NCBI GenBank assembly: GCA_014529385.2
Contig: CM043968.1
Location: forward strand, 127,245,018-127,309,017
DNA: 64,000 bases
Direction: 5' to 3'
DNA from: Adiantum capillus-veneris
Lineage: Eukaryota > Streptophyta > Polypodiopsida > Polypodiales > Pteridaceae
The position numbers were made by a program, and so were the translations under genes. The notes under the pieces are model-generated. The model had not been told where the DNA came from, did no database searches, and saw only the letters and a list, made by a program, of their open reading frames with translations. Numbering within the stretch: position 1 is the first letter of the stretch; each line of letters starts with the position of its first letter. This document shows, in pieces, positions 11,778 to 22,000 of the stretch.

Positions 11778-12010
11778 CGATGACACAAGAGAGACAGATG
11801 GAAAAGGCTGGCAAGCCCCAATAACTCCAAATGGCAAAAACTGTTGTGTACAAGACAAGATGGCAAGATATGAATGGGAGAGTGCATCCCCCTCTCCTAT
11901 ATATAGGAGAATAGGGAGTAGGTAGGGCAGACTAGAAGCCCCAACGACCATGCACAAAAAACCATAAATGAGGAAAAAATGGAAAAGGACCAGAAGCCGG
12001 GTAAAGTGCT
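11700..12010 (-). repeat. LTR-like end of Z1 with (GA)n and TATA box
   Basis: Starts TGTCAGAGTGAG, then GCGGAAGGTG and an uninterrupted GA run (11724-11774). CCTATATATAGG near 11898 could be a TATA region. It resembles 14143 onward in order and composition. The right end is not defined. Confidence 0.4.
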
Positions 12011-12218
12011 GAGCAAAAACCTAAATGTGCCTGAAGATCCCTCCCCAACAAGTGTACGGGTGGCCAACCCACAACCAAGGGCCAATGCATGTGATGTGTG
12101 TAAAGCCTATAGGTAGGGTGCGAAGCATCTGGAGATGAAGAATCTAACATCAAGGAGGCCGGCGAGTCATCACGTAGCACAGGTAGAGACAACGACTCCC
12201 ACAATCCAACCACTGAGA

Positions 12219-12560
12219 AGTTGACTTTCAGTAAGTATGATGGTAAGATAGAATCTAGATGCTTCTGCGATTCATTCTTGGTTGCATCAATTTAATGCTT
12301 ACTAACAAGAAAACCAGTAACAGTAAAGTTTTGACTGCTGCCATGTATTTGTCGGGTGATGCCATTAATTGGTATCAAGCCTGGCAAGAGGCACAATTGG
12401 CTGAGCATCTTGAGTTGCCCAAGACAAGCTCAAGGCTCGTATTATACCACCGCAATACCTTGATCAGTTAAAAGAAGATTGGCAAGGCCTTAAGCAAAAT
12501 GGAGCTCCCGTAATGTCTTTTTCTAACTGTATTTTGCATATTGGTGTTCAATTGCATAAG
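12219..12560 (+). pseudogene. Gypsy-type gag fragment
   Basis: The plus-strand translation includes KVLTAAMYLSGDAINWYQAW, the core of a retrotransposon gag capsid region. Shifted frames on both sides continue the match (FSKYDGKIES before; YLDQLKEDWQGLKQNGAP after). Several stops and frameshifts separate the pieces. No other pol domain is visible next to it, so this is an orphan fragment between Z1 and Z2. Confidence 0.6.
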
Positions 12561-12675
12561 TTGGATGCGGATCGCAAAGAGGCTTAAAGTCTTCCGATCC
12601 ACCGACTACAATGACGCCATCGGGATCGCTCTTAAGCAAGAAATGAAGCACAACAGAGGTAAGCCGAAGAAGAAT

Positions 12676-14167
12676 GTAAGGTGCAGCGGAAGTGAATGTT
12701 GAACTTTGCTCAAGATGAGTGCTCCGAATTGTGCTCAAGGGTTCCTTTTACTTACGGAAGGGAAAGCCTTCCGTTCCTTTAGTGAGAGATCACAAACAAA
12801 GTGAATGACACTGTGAATAAAGGTGCTGAGAATGAGAGAGAGAGAGAGAGAGAAGAGAGAATACGACACCAGAATGTTGTCAAACCCTCCTCCAAGGGCC
12901 CCCCTCTCTATGGCAAGAGGTCTATGCTATTGATGGCACAAATCTGGTACAATGGTCTAGATGCAATGGACTTACCGACGATGTCGATGACAGTGATAAC
13001 GGCGATGAGACGGGCTGAAATCTGCAAATCTGCTATCTGCTGAATTCTGACACTGTGTCGGCGAGGACGGCAATGGCGACGACGCGACGACGATGCACTG
13101 AAAACGCAGATGCTGAAATCTGCGAACAGCAAACCACAAGTCATCACCCCCTCTAGAGTGCGCAACGTCGAATGATGGCTGGAATGAATGGATCTCCCAA
13201 GGATTGTACGTCCGTGTATGATCAAGCCGATGTCAAAACTACCGTGTACTATAGTAGTCACTGAGAGACCGCATGGACCACCATCAGATGGTGTCCTGGC
13301 AAGAGGTAACTTCATCCTCTGTAAAAAACACAAGCCATGTGGCTGTTGTCCACCCAAAAACAACCCTGCGAGGTGATGAAAACGCTACTGTCCACCGATT
13401 TTCAGCGTGCTTGTACGCTCCCGACAGCATCCGGGATGGTGCAGAGGTGTAGGTAGGGTTCATCTCTGTGTGATCGGAGGGCTGAAAACAAAAAAAAACA
13501 GCAGGTGTATATGGCTGAAATCCGATGGAAATGGAGAGGATACGGGCCCGCAAGGCACCAGATGCCAAGCCTGTGTGTCAATAGACAAGATCGGGGGTAG
13601 GAAGCCCAGCGCTCCCCCTCTGTGCAGCAAACACTGCCTTGCAGTCCAAAAACGCAGATGATCTTAAAAAATGCAGATCTGGCTAAAAACGTAGATGGAG
13701 CAAAGGAGTTTTCCGGCGACGAAAAGTCCCAAAAAAATAGCGCTAGCAGCCAGAAGCAAAAAGGGCTATTAGATTGATCCCTTGGGAGGAGTACCTGATG
13801 CTGATGATGAAGCACTTGGTCGCAAGACCGCGAAGAACTAAGGCCCCCAAGTGGCTTTGATTTGAGAACACTCGTGCCTCTTTCCTTGCCAAAAGAAAAC
13901 GCAGTTGATGCAGCCTTGCTACTTGCCCCAAAATGCAAATCTGCGTTGAAGTCCTGCTCCTCAGCGCAACCAAAAATGCTAGGGTTTGGGGGGGGGAGGG
14001 GGGTTTTGTGTGTGTGTGTGTGTGGGGGGGGGGGGGGGGAGTGGCCGCTGGAAACGCAGGTGTAGAAGAGGCAGTTTGTGGCGTTAGCACAAGACGAGGG
14101 AAGGTTGGCTGAACTTCGGCTCTGTAATGGCGTTTGATACCATGTGAGAGTGAGCATGTGCGGAAGC

Positions 14168-14222
<55 letters not shown>

Positions 14223-14470
14223 CAACACCAAAAACACTGATGTAGGGAAGAAGGGGCGATCAGCCCCCCATGAACAAGAGGACCCGTACAATGATCAAAT
14301 GATAATGAAATGTGTACCCCCCTGGCCCCATATATATGAGTGCCCAAGGTGGGCACCCAACTGAAGTGGGGGGGCGGCCCCAAACTCGAGCAGTCGGACA
14401 AGGTACAACATATGCTATGGGTGGCCAGCCTGAAGACACTCTAAAAAAACAATTAAATATTTCCAACAAA
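12676..14470 (-). mobile_element. Repeat Z2: second copy of the AAAACGC-rich LTR element
   Basis: The left end (12676-13030) is homologous to 66-480. The interior has many AAAACGC words. At 14135-14142 TGATACCA (minus TGGTATCA) precedes an LTR-like TGTGAGAGTGAG with a GA run (14170-14219) and a TATATATA near 14329. Read on the minus strand this is 5' LTR, primer site, non-coding interior, 3' LTR, like a small LARD/TRIM. The two LTR-like ends are only weakly alike, so boundaries and family are tentative. Confidence 0.45.
13985..14040 (+). repeat. G-run / (TG)n / G-run low-complexity tract
   Basis: Long G runs flank a GT repeat inside Z2. The G runs could form a quadruplex. Open frames across it are compositional artefacts. 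Confidence 0.8.
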
Positions 14471-14651
14471 ATACAATAAGCGACGGTCGTCAAATATGCA
14501 ATACCACTTTTGCATCTTCCACATAAAAGAATGGATCATGAAAAGAACTTATTTGAAGGAAAGAAATCAATCCCTCAAAAGCAAAAGCCAGTACAATGCA
14601 GGTATAAACTACTTACAAGGTCTGCATATAGAAAAGGTAAGATTATCTTGC
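14471..14651 (-). other. Presumed start of intron 1 of the kinase gene
   Basis: Sequence between Z2 and the exon end. The minus strand begins GCAAGA after the exon CAG, a GC donor with an otherwise good consensus. No second exon is recognisable here. Confidence 0.5.
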
Positions 14652-14654
14652 CTG
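14650..14654 (-). other. GC-type splice donor of the kinase exon
   Basis: The minus strand reads CAG|GCAAGA. In Arabidopsis DGK1 the protein runs NPVQVFEL, so the exon should end after the Gln codon, where GC replaces GT. All other consensus donor bases are present, as is typical of functional GC-AG introns. Confidence 0.65.
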
Positions 14655-15854
14655 CACAGGATTCAGAAGCATATTCAGCTGTCTTTTCAGAGTTACCCCG
14701 AGTTGGGCACCGCTCTTTTTGTTCACAAAAACTAGCAGCGGCCTGGCATCAGAAGGCAAATTCATAAGTGCATATTTGGGCCGTTTCTCAGCATCAAAGC
14801 GAATACCACCTTTTGAACTGACCCTCTCTTCACCTTCAATTTTCATGCACCTATCTATTGACAGGGGAGATTCCTCTTTGCAATGTATTCTAGACAAACT
14901 TCCATTGGGCTTGGCATCTACAGTGGCATCTGATTTAGATTCAGCTGAGTTTGCTGTATCGCCCTCTGATTCTGAAGGAGGGTCTGAGGCAAACCCACTG
15001 CACTCGCTAGCATCTACCATTTTGCTACCAGAGTTACGCCTTCGAGATTTGGCCTTTGCTCCTCTCTTGCTAATTTGTCCACGCACTGTAGATGCAATCT
15101 CTGTTGCGCCGTGAGTAATGGAGCTCAGAAAACTTCCAGCCGTGCTCTTGCTTCCCAAGTCCTTGACCGACAGGGGTGATATGATCAGCCTCTTGAATGG
15201 TCCTAGATCACAAACATCGTCTGTTTCAGGCTGAAGGCCTGTGTGGCAACCAACGTGCACTTGGCACTGGCACCATGTGCACCGCCAGACAGCAGCTGGA
15301 GCAAGAAAGGAGCCACTGCAAGCTTCATCACAGTGCATACAAAAACCTGCTTCATCCTCTGTGTCATCCCATTTCTCAACCCATTGATGAAGAAGCACCT
15401 TGACTTGTCCAGCCATAGCCACATTTTTGCAGTCATTGTGTGCATTCTTGCAACAATTTAAGTGTGCCCCAGTACCACATACAATGCACCGGTTGATGGT
15501 AAGAACCACGGACCCGAGCGACTGAGATGGTGCCAGTGACTCCAAACAAACACAGCATGAAGATGAGCTGCGAGCTTTCTGAGCAGCCTCGTGTGTCCAT
15601 GTGTGAGGCACAGCTGAGGTCCTTCCTGATTTTGAGCGGCACCTTGCATAAGCAAACTTCAGCCAGTGGAGAGAGGCTTTCTTCTGCCATTGCAGAATCA
15701 GGTAAGTGAATGTAAGTATGCCGATCAGTACAGTGGTAAACCAGGCTGATACAATGACAGGTGCCTCATTGAAGCTGTGTAGTACAGCAGCGAAGAACCA
15801 ATGAGCCTGCTTGTAGGGTGCTGATGACAAAAAGCTGAAAACATTGTCATCCAT
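14652..15854 (-). CDS. Diacylglycerol kinase, cluster I (DGK1/DGK2-like), first coding exon
   Basis: Plant cluster-I enzymes phosphorylate diacylglycerol to phosphatidic acid at membranes. The exon encodes 401 residues from ATG 15854; an in-frame TGA lies 42-44 bases upstream. Residues 1-2 (Met-Asp) match the family start. A transmembrane helix spans about 32-56. Two C1 zinc domains follow: about 84-142 ([20 protein letters not shown]) and about 157-216 ([22 protein letters not shown]). A Ser/Lys/Arg-rich linker (240-360) leads to [19 protein letters not shown], the start of the catalytic domain. The frame is open to Gln401 and then stops inside the intron. The GGDGT ATP-binding motif lies in a later exon that I cannot find, so the gene either continues left beyond the window or is truncated. 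The match to Arabidopsis DGK1 is from memory. Confidence 0.93.
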
Positions 15855-16250
15855 CCAATACTTCGGTGTAGAAAGCAAAATTATTCAACACGTTTTACAA
15901 ATGCAGAATCCAGTGCTTTCAACTCTGCAGTAGATAATGCCGAGAAATCATATAGAAACCTTAGCAATCCTTCTCTCCGTTCCCAAGGAGTTTCAAGCCC
16001 TGATAAACAGATGCCTTCCTTGTGAAGAGCTTTGCCAGAAATGAAAGCTTTGATGGCAAGATAGGTAGTTCACAGAGAGTAGCGAAGGTGGATCGAATAC
16101 AAGGAAGAGCTTGCAAAGCACTTCAAGCTTTGGACAGCCTGACATAGAGGACGCAGACGCTCTCGACGCGAAGTACAGTTGCGCGCGAGGTGTTGCATTT
16201 TAACGCTACCACATGGCCAAGGCTTTCAAATTTTTAGTTCGTCAACCGAT
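15855..16250 (-). promoter_or_regulatory. 5' leader and promoter region of the kinase gene
   Basis: About 400 bases upstream of the start codon. A short upstream ATG frame (MISRHYLLQS then stop) lies in the leader. The GC-rich stretch near 16155-16195 (GCGCGCGAGG) could be a core promoter. I see no clear TATA box. Confidence 0.35.
15881..16069 (-). other. Unrecognised 62-codon open segment upstream of the kinase
   Basis: A stop-to-stop frame with protein-like composition, including SGLETPWERREGLLRFLYDF and STAELKALDSAFVKR. It ends in TAA 27 bases before the kinase ATG. It has no internal Met, so it is not an ordinary upstream ORF; it could be the last exon of another gene or a displaced fragment. 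An acceptor-like AG sits near 16050. I do not recognise the family. Confidence 0.3.
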
Positions 16251-17105
16251 TAATTAGGCCGCTATTTTTAAAAGTTTGCAGTGCGCCTGATCATTTACAG
16301 TCCAAAAGACACCACTCTATATGCAGAACACCCCCATTCTTTTAATCCTTCTCAATGGTTCTCATGCGAAAATAGCTTTAACCATCTCTCCTCCAACCTC
16401 TCTCTTATTCCCTCATGCACCCCCACTATCAGTCCCTCCCGTCTTCTTCTCCACCTCGCTCTTCCTCCTCGCTTGTGTTGCAACTCACGAAAGTGAAAAT
16501 AGGGCCAACCTAGGCAAGGAGATTGGAGTAAGCGAAAAAGGTTTCGAGGACTTGGGAGTGCACAAGAGAAGGATGATGCTACGGGTGGCCAAAGATGGAC
16601 GACACATATAGCATCCCAATCGAAAATGAGGGCGGCAAAAAGCCCTTCGAGAAGTGTCGTTTGAAAGGTTGCCTATTCCTCTTAAGCACTATGAGAGCAC
16701 TACTATAACCAAAGGCATTGCTTCTATCTTCTGATCAACACCAGTGTTGCTACAGTTCTTGGGATCAAGTATGAGTGGACAATGTTGGAAAAATAACTGA
16801 TTATAGGGAATCCAGAGACGATCACTAGAGAGGATGGGAAAGGGTGAGGGTTACATGGCAGGATATTAGTTTCGCTTCGTTATTGTGCCTTACGGGTGGC
16901 TAGCATACCTGCGATCTCTCTCTATCTCCCTCATTGACTGCTCTGTCTGTCTCTCGCGACTTCCATCGACTTCTACCTGCACTGACTTCTGCCTGTCTCT
17001 ATTACATACACCACTTCTCCTTCTCTCGCATGCGCATTGAGGTGTCGTCGATGGGTCTGCAGAGGGGTAGCAGGGACAAGCAAGAAGATACAACAAGCGC
17101 GATAG

Positions 17106-17165
<60 letters not shown>

Positions 17166-17274
17166 ATGAATTGCTTTTAATTCTTTCTCTTTTTATAGCA
17201 AGGTGTGCAAGGTATTTAGTATACAGTCACTGGAAAAGAGGCAAAGATGGGGACGATGGATCTAACGAGAGTAG
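16251..17274. other. Intergenic sequence with a CT microsatellite
   Basis: No gene is supported. Pyrimidine-rich stretches (16380-16470, 16910-17020) create open frames without recognisable content. (CT)n spans 17109-17163. Confidence 0.6.
17109..17163 (+). repeat. (CT)n microsatellite
   Basis: About 27 uninterrupted CT units. Confidence 0.97.
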
Positions 17275-17501
17275 GTACATGCAACACAAGGTATAATCGA
17301 TTTATTAAATGCACTAAAACAAGAGTATAGTAGCTATTGTGTTCATGTTCCTTATGTTAGTATGAAAGGTGTAGTGAGTGTCGGTCAACGCAATGTTGGC
17401 CGATTCGGGCTAATTGCACCTGTTACTTACAACTTGTGTGATCATATGCTTAATCCTGGTATTGGAAAATTCTTTTGTGGGCCTCTCTTACAAAGTGCTT
17501 C
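17275..17501 (+). other. Unrecognised 75-codon open segment cut by element C
   Basis: Open from after TAG 17272-17274 to the insertion point of element C. The translation looks protein-like (VSVGQRNVGRFGLIAPVTYN, then HMLNPGIGKFFCGPLLQSAS). Across the insertion (26078) the frame runs four more codons to TGA. It may be an exon or an old fragment; I do not recognise it. Confidence 0.3.
17484..17501 (+). pseudogene. LRR fragment, left part
   Basis: In another plus-strand frame the pre-insertion sequence reads ASLTKC, then FSLEVLNLSDNGLT across the element C target site (continuing 26083-26125). This is a canonical leucine-rich repeat. It is on the strand opposite to the receptor-kinase pseudogene to the right. 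Confidence 0.55.
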
Positions 17502-19167
17502 TGTCATAAAATCTAATATTTAGCTTACCCAAATGATTTTCTCATATTAAACTAATCATTTAATGTGGAAGAATAAACGAGAACAAGAGTGAAAATTGAG
17601 ACATATGCTTCTAGACCTATCTCAACAGGGGACCAAAAGGAGAGATGGTTGCTTCTCAATATGGGTCCAAAAGGAGATAGTCTACCAAAGAGCAATGTGC
17701 AATAAGTGCTTCTAGACTTATCTCAGCAGGGGACCAAGAGGGGAGATGGTTACATCTCAATACGGGTCCAAAAGGAGGTAGTTTATCAAAGAGCAACGTG
17801 CAACTAATGGAGCTTAAAAGACCTTAGGGTTAGCTTCATTAAAGACCTCCAATGGTTAGTGTTAAAAGTCCTTTGACCTTAGGCAAGCTAGGGCTGAGCT
17901 TGAGGTGGGAACCCGACCTATGCTTGAGGTGCTTGTTGTGCTTGATGACTAAGGTGCCTGAGGTGCTTGTCGTGCTTGATGACTAAGGTACTTGAGGTGC
18001 TTGTCATACTTAATGAGGAAGGTGCTTGAGAAGCTTCCCATGCATGGGAGGTAAGATGCTTGAGTCAAAAAGAGACCCTACAAAGGAGGGGGAAAGTCCC
18101 AAAGTTAGGGAAATCTTTGACTTAACCTTCCACTCACCCAAAAGGCACCCCTTTTCTCAAGGGGCACACGGGACACATGTCACACTCTCCCTATGCTTAG
18201 CCACATGGTGTGCTTGAATGCTATTGGTTGGGCTAAAGAGGGGTCCAATGAGCTTCTAGTTCCATCCAACAAATATCTAGATATTTTCAAGCTCTCTCTC
18301 TCTAAGAGATAAGGAGGACACTTGTCCAAAGACTACCCATGTACTTGAATGCATGCTGCATGTGATTGGCTAGGGGGGAGAGGGGTCCAATGAGCTTGAA
18401 ACATGTGTAAAAGCTACAACTCGCCCCAAGCAAGCAAGGGGGGTACTGGGGGGATATACACCACACACACACTCATTTTGTGGATTCATTGTCACTTGGT
18501 GAAAGTAGAGCAACTCCACCTCCTTCTCCAAGCTTGTGAGAAGTGAGAGCCTACACCAACACTCTTGGCTATGGAATGCAAATCCAACCAAGAGCCATGC
18601 TTCAATGCTTAAGCTTGACATCTTCTCCATCTTCATTACTATGCTATTATGTATGCTAGCAAGAAGAGTGATGATAAGTGAGAAACTATTTCTTTCTCCT
18701 ATGGAATGTTTCTTCTTCCTCTTCCCTACTCTCATTCCCCGCTAGCTCTCTCCACCTTCGAAGGTGTTTGAGGCCTTGGGACTGAGGCTTGGGATAGTTA
18801 ATGCTTTCTACAAATTTTATGTTATGCTTGTGATGCATGAAGCTTTTCCATCTTTATTGCATCACCTAGGTCACAAGGAACACAAAGATTGTATCATACC
18901 AAGGCTCTCTTGATGGGAGAAACTATAATACAAATGGCTGTTGGAGGGGGGACCGGCTCCATATGAATCCGGTCCTCAACTATTGTCATGTTCTCTAAAC
19001 TCTCTCTCTTACAAAAGTATTGTTCATGCCAAGTTAACTAAGTGCCATGTTATGTTGCTACCATCAATTAAGTTCACCCGCTATGCTCACAAAGTAATCT
19101 CACAAAAGTGCTTTATCTAATTTCCTAATTCCGCTACTCTCAAAGTTCATAGGCCATTTCCATTACA
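17502..19167 (+). repeat. Element C 5' LTR (1666 bp)
   Basis: Contains a 34-bp minisatellite (three units, 17921-18022) and a short CA run near 18460-18473. It differs from the 3' LTR by repeat copy numbers and scattered substitutions. Confidence 0.92.
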
Positions 19168-19168
19168 T

Positions 19169-19180
19169 TGGTATCAAAGA
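19169..19180 (+). other. Element C primer-binding site
   Basis: TGGTATCAAAGA, one base after the LTR; tRNA-Met type. Confidence 0.85.
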
Positions 19181-19486
19181 ATTTGGTTTCTCTTTTCTTG
19201 CTTAAGAAGAGAGGTCCTTAAGTAGCCTATTAATGGTTGATTTTGTTAATTATATTAGGGTAAGTAGATTGGGATCTATTATCGGTTTTATTGAGCTCAC
19301 TATGTGGGATATGGTGCACATCTCGGGAGCTTTGGTCTTACTAATGGAGTCTTCTTAGACTTGTCTACGGCTTTACCATTATTGAGCCATAAGAAGTTCG
19401 AAAGGAGCTATCCCGCTAAGAGGATTAGCAACTAAGGTTTTGAATTGCCAAAGCATACACTAAGTAAACACATAAGTTTAATTAAC

Positions 19487-21032
19487 ATGGATGACAATAA
19501 CCAAGAGAGTAGGATGAACATTGATAACTTTGATTTTGCACATGAAGGTGCTAATGATGATGCCCCCATGTTTGTTAACTATCTTGTCTCACTAGGTTGC
19601 AACAAGCTATGGGCAACCCCGCTTTGCAAGCCGAAGTTACTCAAAAACTTCGTGCTTATGGGATTTCCTTTCCTCTCCAAGAGGAGAGAGAGCTTAGGAG
19701 GCCTCTTGATGAGACCCCCAAAAGAAGACTCTCTCCCATACAAGAAGAGGAATCCAAAGAACAAGAAAGTAATGAATCCCTAAGTTCCTCCAAAGATGTG
19801 GCTGAAGACGGCGGATTAAACGATCGTCAACTCCTCCCAAGAGGAAATGGTTAACCCATAGTCCTTCTCCTCATCACTTCAAAAAGGGAAGAGAGGAAAC
19901 AAAGGAAGAAAAGGACAAGAAATAGGTCACCCTCTTCTCCTTCTTCTTCACCTTCCTCCTCTTCTGACGAAAGCAATAGTTATTCTCCTAGAGAATACAA
20001 GAGGGGAGGACATCGCAAATCTTACCCTGCATGGCGAAGGTCACAAAAGCTAAAGAAGTTCAAAGAGGGAGGAAAGAGTATCTCTTTTCTCACCTATGAT
20101 GGTACCTATGGTGCTACCAACAAAGTATTGGCCTTCATCCAACAATTTGATGCGGCCTTTGGAGACGAGGGCTTCATGGAGTCCTCCAAGCTACGCCATG
20201 TAGCTATGCACTTCCAAAAAAAATCGGCTCGTCAATGGTGTGCTAGCCTTCGTGGAAACGGCCCCAAAGATATGGAAAACTCTACGAGTTTCCATCATGA
20301 AGCAATTCCTTGCAATCGATGAAAAGGACAAAGTGCTCCAAATGGCAGAGTTTGAGGCTTCTCTCTTGTGAGTCTATCCACAAATATGTGGAAAAGTTTT
20401 GGGATTTACATCTCAAGGCTACTATCTTTCAAAAGATAAACTTTGCCGAGCAAAAGAAACAATTCTGTGCGGGATTATCCAAAGAGATGGCCGAGTATGT
20501 CAACTCTCAATGGCTTGGTTCTATCATCGATGTAATCCACCACACCATGGTTGCTTCGCGCATCAATTTCCAACAAGGGGCTAGATGGAATGTCAAGCCC
20601 ATGGAAAATAACGACAAAAGTGATGCCAAGAGGAAAACCAATGCCCAAAATTCTTACCAAGGCTATTCCAACAACAACAACAATCAATCCAAGAAGAGGA
20701 AAACCAATGCCCAAAATTCTTACCAAGGCTATTCCAACAACAACAACAATCAGTCCAAGAAGAGGAAAACCAATGCCCAAAATTCTTACCAAGGCTATTC
20801 CAACAACAACAACAATCAGTCCAAGAAGAAGGGAGTTTACAAAGGTAAATATAAACTCTCTCCTAAAGAGCTAGAAGATTTTTATTTTTATTTTATTTGT
20901 AAGGATCACAAATGTTTTAAGTGTGGGGAGCAAGGCCATGGTTATCGTCATTGCCCCAAAAGAATTGCCCGCAATGAGACTCCTAGAGCCTTTATGTTTG
21001 AAGCTCCAAAAGAAGATGCTCATTGCCAATGA
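19487..21032 (+). pseudogene. Element C gag
   Basis: Starts ATG 19487 (MDDNNQESRMNIDNFDF) and shifts frame near 19598, again after about 19850 and again near 20300. The capsid region (20100-20560) includes YDGTYGATNKVLAFIQQFD. A CCHC knuckle, CFKCGEQGHGYRHC, lies near 20915-20956. A 66-bp unit repeated three times (20628-20825) encodes an Asn-rich basic segment before the knuckle. Confidence 0.88.
20628..20825 (+). repeat. Three tandem 66-bp units in element C gag
   Basis: Units start at 20628, 20694 and 20760 and are nearly identical. Each codes for 22 residues with an N5 run between a Lys/Arg start and a QSK end. Confidence 0.95.
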
Positions 21033-21039
21033 TTTCTCC

Positions 21040-22000
21040 TTTCCTATGCTTGGGGAAGATGGAAGAGCATGATGCCTTTATTTTGTTTTCTTTGGTTCAA
21101 CTCACAACTTCATATCCACGGAATTGACCACTAAGCTAGGCATACAAGCCCACGAGGTGGGAGATGCATTGAAAGCCAATGGAGCTATCCAGGGACAAGA
21201 CATCTCAGTTACTTCCTTAATTGAAAAACAAAGTCTTCATGTCCAAAGCTATGTAGACAAAAAGGATTTCTTCATCTCTCCTCTCAAACATGAGAATGTT
21301 ATCGTTGGGGCACCATGGTTTAACCGCATGGCTCCCGACATGAAGTTCCCTAAAAGGAGAATCTACTTCACCTACATGGGAGAGAGCATGTATATAGACG
21401 GTAATGAGTTGGGGAACACCATATCCCTGCAATAAAGGGAATAAAGAGGAATTAGAGTTGTCTAATTTCCTAAATGGATTCCAAGATGTTTTCATTGATG
21501 ACATCCCTAGTGAGCTATCTCTAAAATGAGGGATGATGACCATGCAATTCAGCTCCTACCAAGAAGCTCACCGCCTAACAAGCTCCTTATCGAGTTTAAC
21601 AAGATCAACAAGAGGAGATCATGAAGCAAGTGCACGAATTGGTGAAAAAAGGGATGGTGAGGTCTAACTCCTCTCCATTTTGTTCACTCTTGTTTTTAGT
21701 GCAAAAGAAAGACGACACATATCACATGTGTGTCGACTATAGAGCACTAAATAAGATCACCATCAAAAATAGATTTCGCGTGCCTTGGGTAGAAGATCTA
21801 TTTGATAATTTACAAGTTTTGGCTCGACAAATGCTCCAGACGCATTCAAGCTCATGATGGACAAAAAACTTCAGGACATTCAAATTCTCTTGAGGAGTAC
21901 AAGGGACTCCTCCAGGTAATCTTTCAAGTTGTGAGAGAGAATAAGCTTTTCATTAATCAAAAGAAACGTGAATTTTTTCTACAAGAGATTCAATAATTAG
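21040..22000 (+). pseudogene. Element C protease and partial reverse transcriptase
   Basis: A protease-like region ends in NVIVGAPWFNRM (21295-21330), equivalent to the I-L-G motif; the catalytic Asp-Ser-Gly is not clear. Reverse transcriptase begins near 21621 (SSPFCSLLFLVQKKD, then CVDYRALNKITIKN). It then jumps from VPWVEDLFDNLQ to a later segment (LFINQKKREFF), so the YxDD catalytic loop is missing. Confidence 0.85.

Noticed and set aside
11377-11957. Long minus-strand open frames with Ser-Leu repeats
   Set aside because: They are translations of the GA microsatellite and its flanks. No domain is present, and several overlapping frames are open at once.
13402-14401. Open frames of 180-250 codons on the minus strand
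   Set aside because: They cross the GA run and the G/GT tract of repeat Z2, and their open length comes from low-complexity sequence.
14719-15709. Plus-strand frames opposite the kinase exon
   Set aside because: They are shadows of the strongly supported minus-strand coding exon.
16321-16611. A 96-codon plus-strand frame with a hydrophobic start
   Set aside because: A pyrimidine-rich stretch explains the Leu/Ser/Pro content. There is no familiar motif, and no splice or promoter context supports it.
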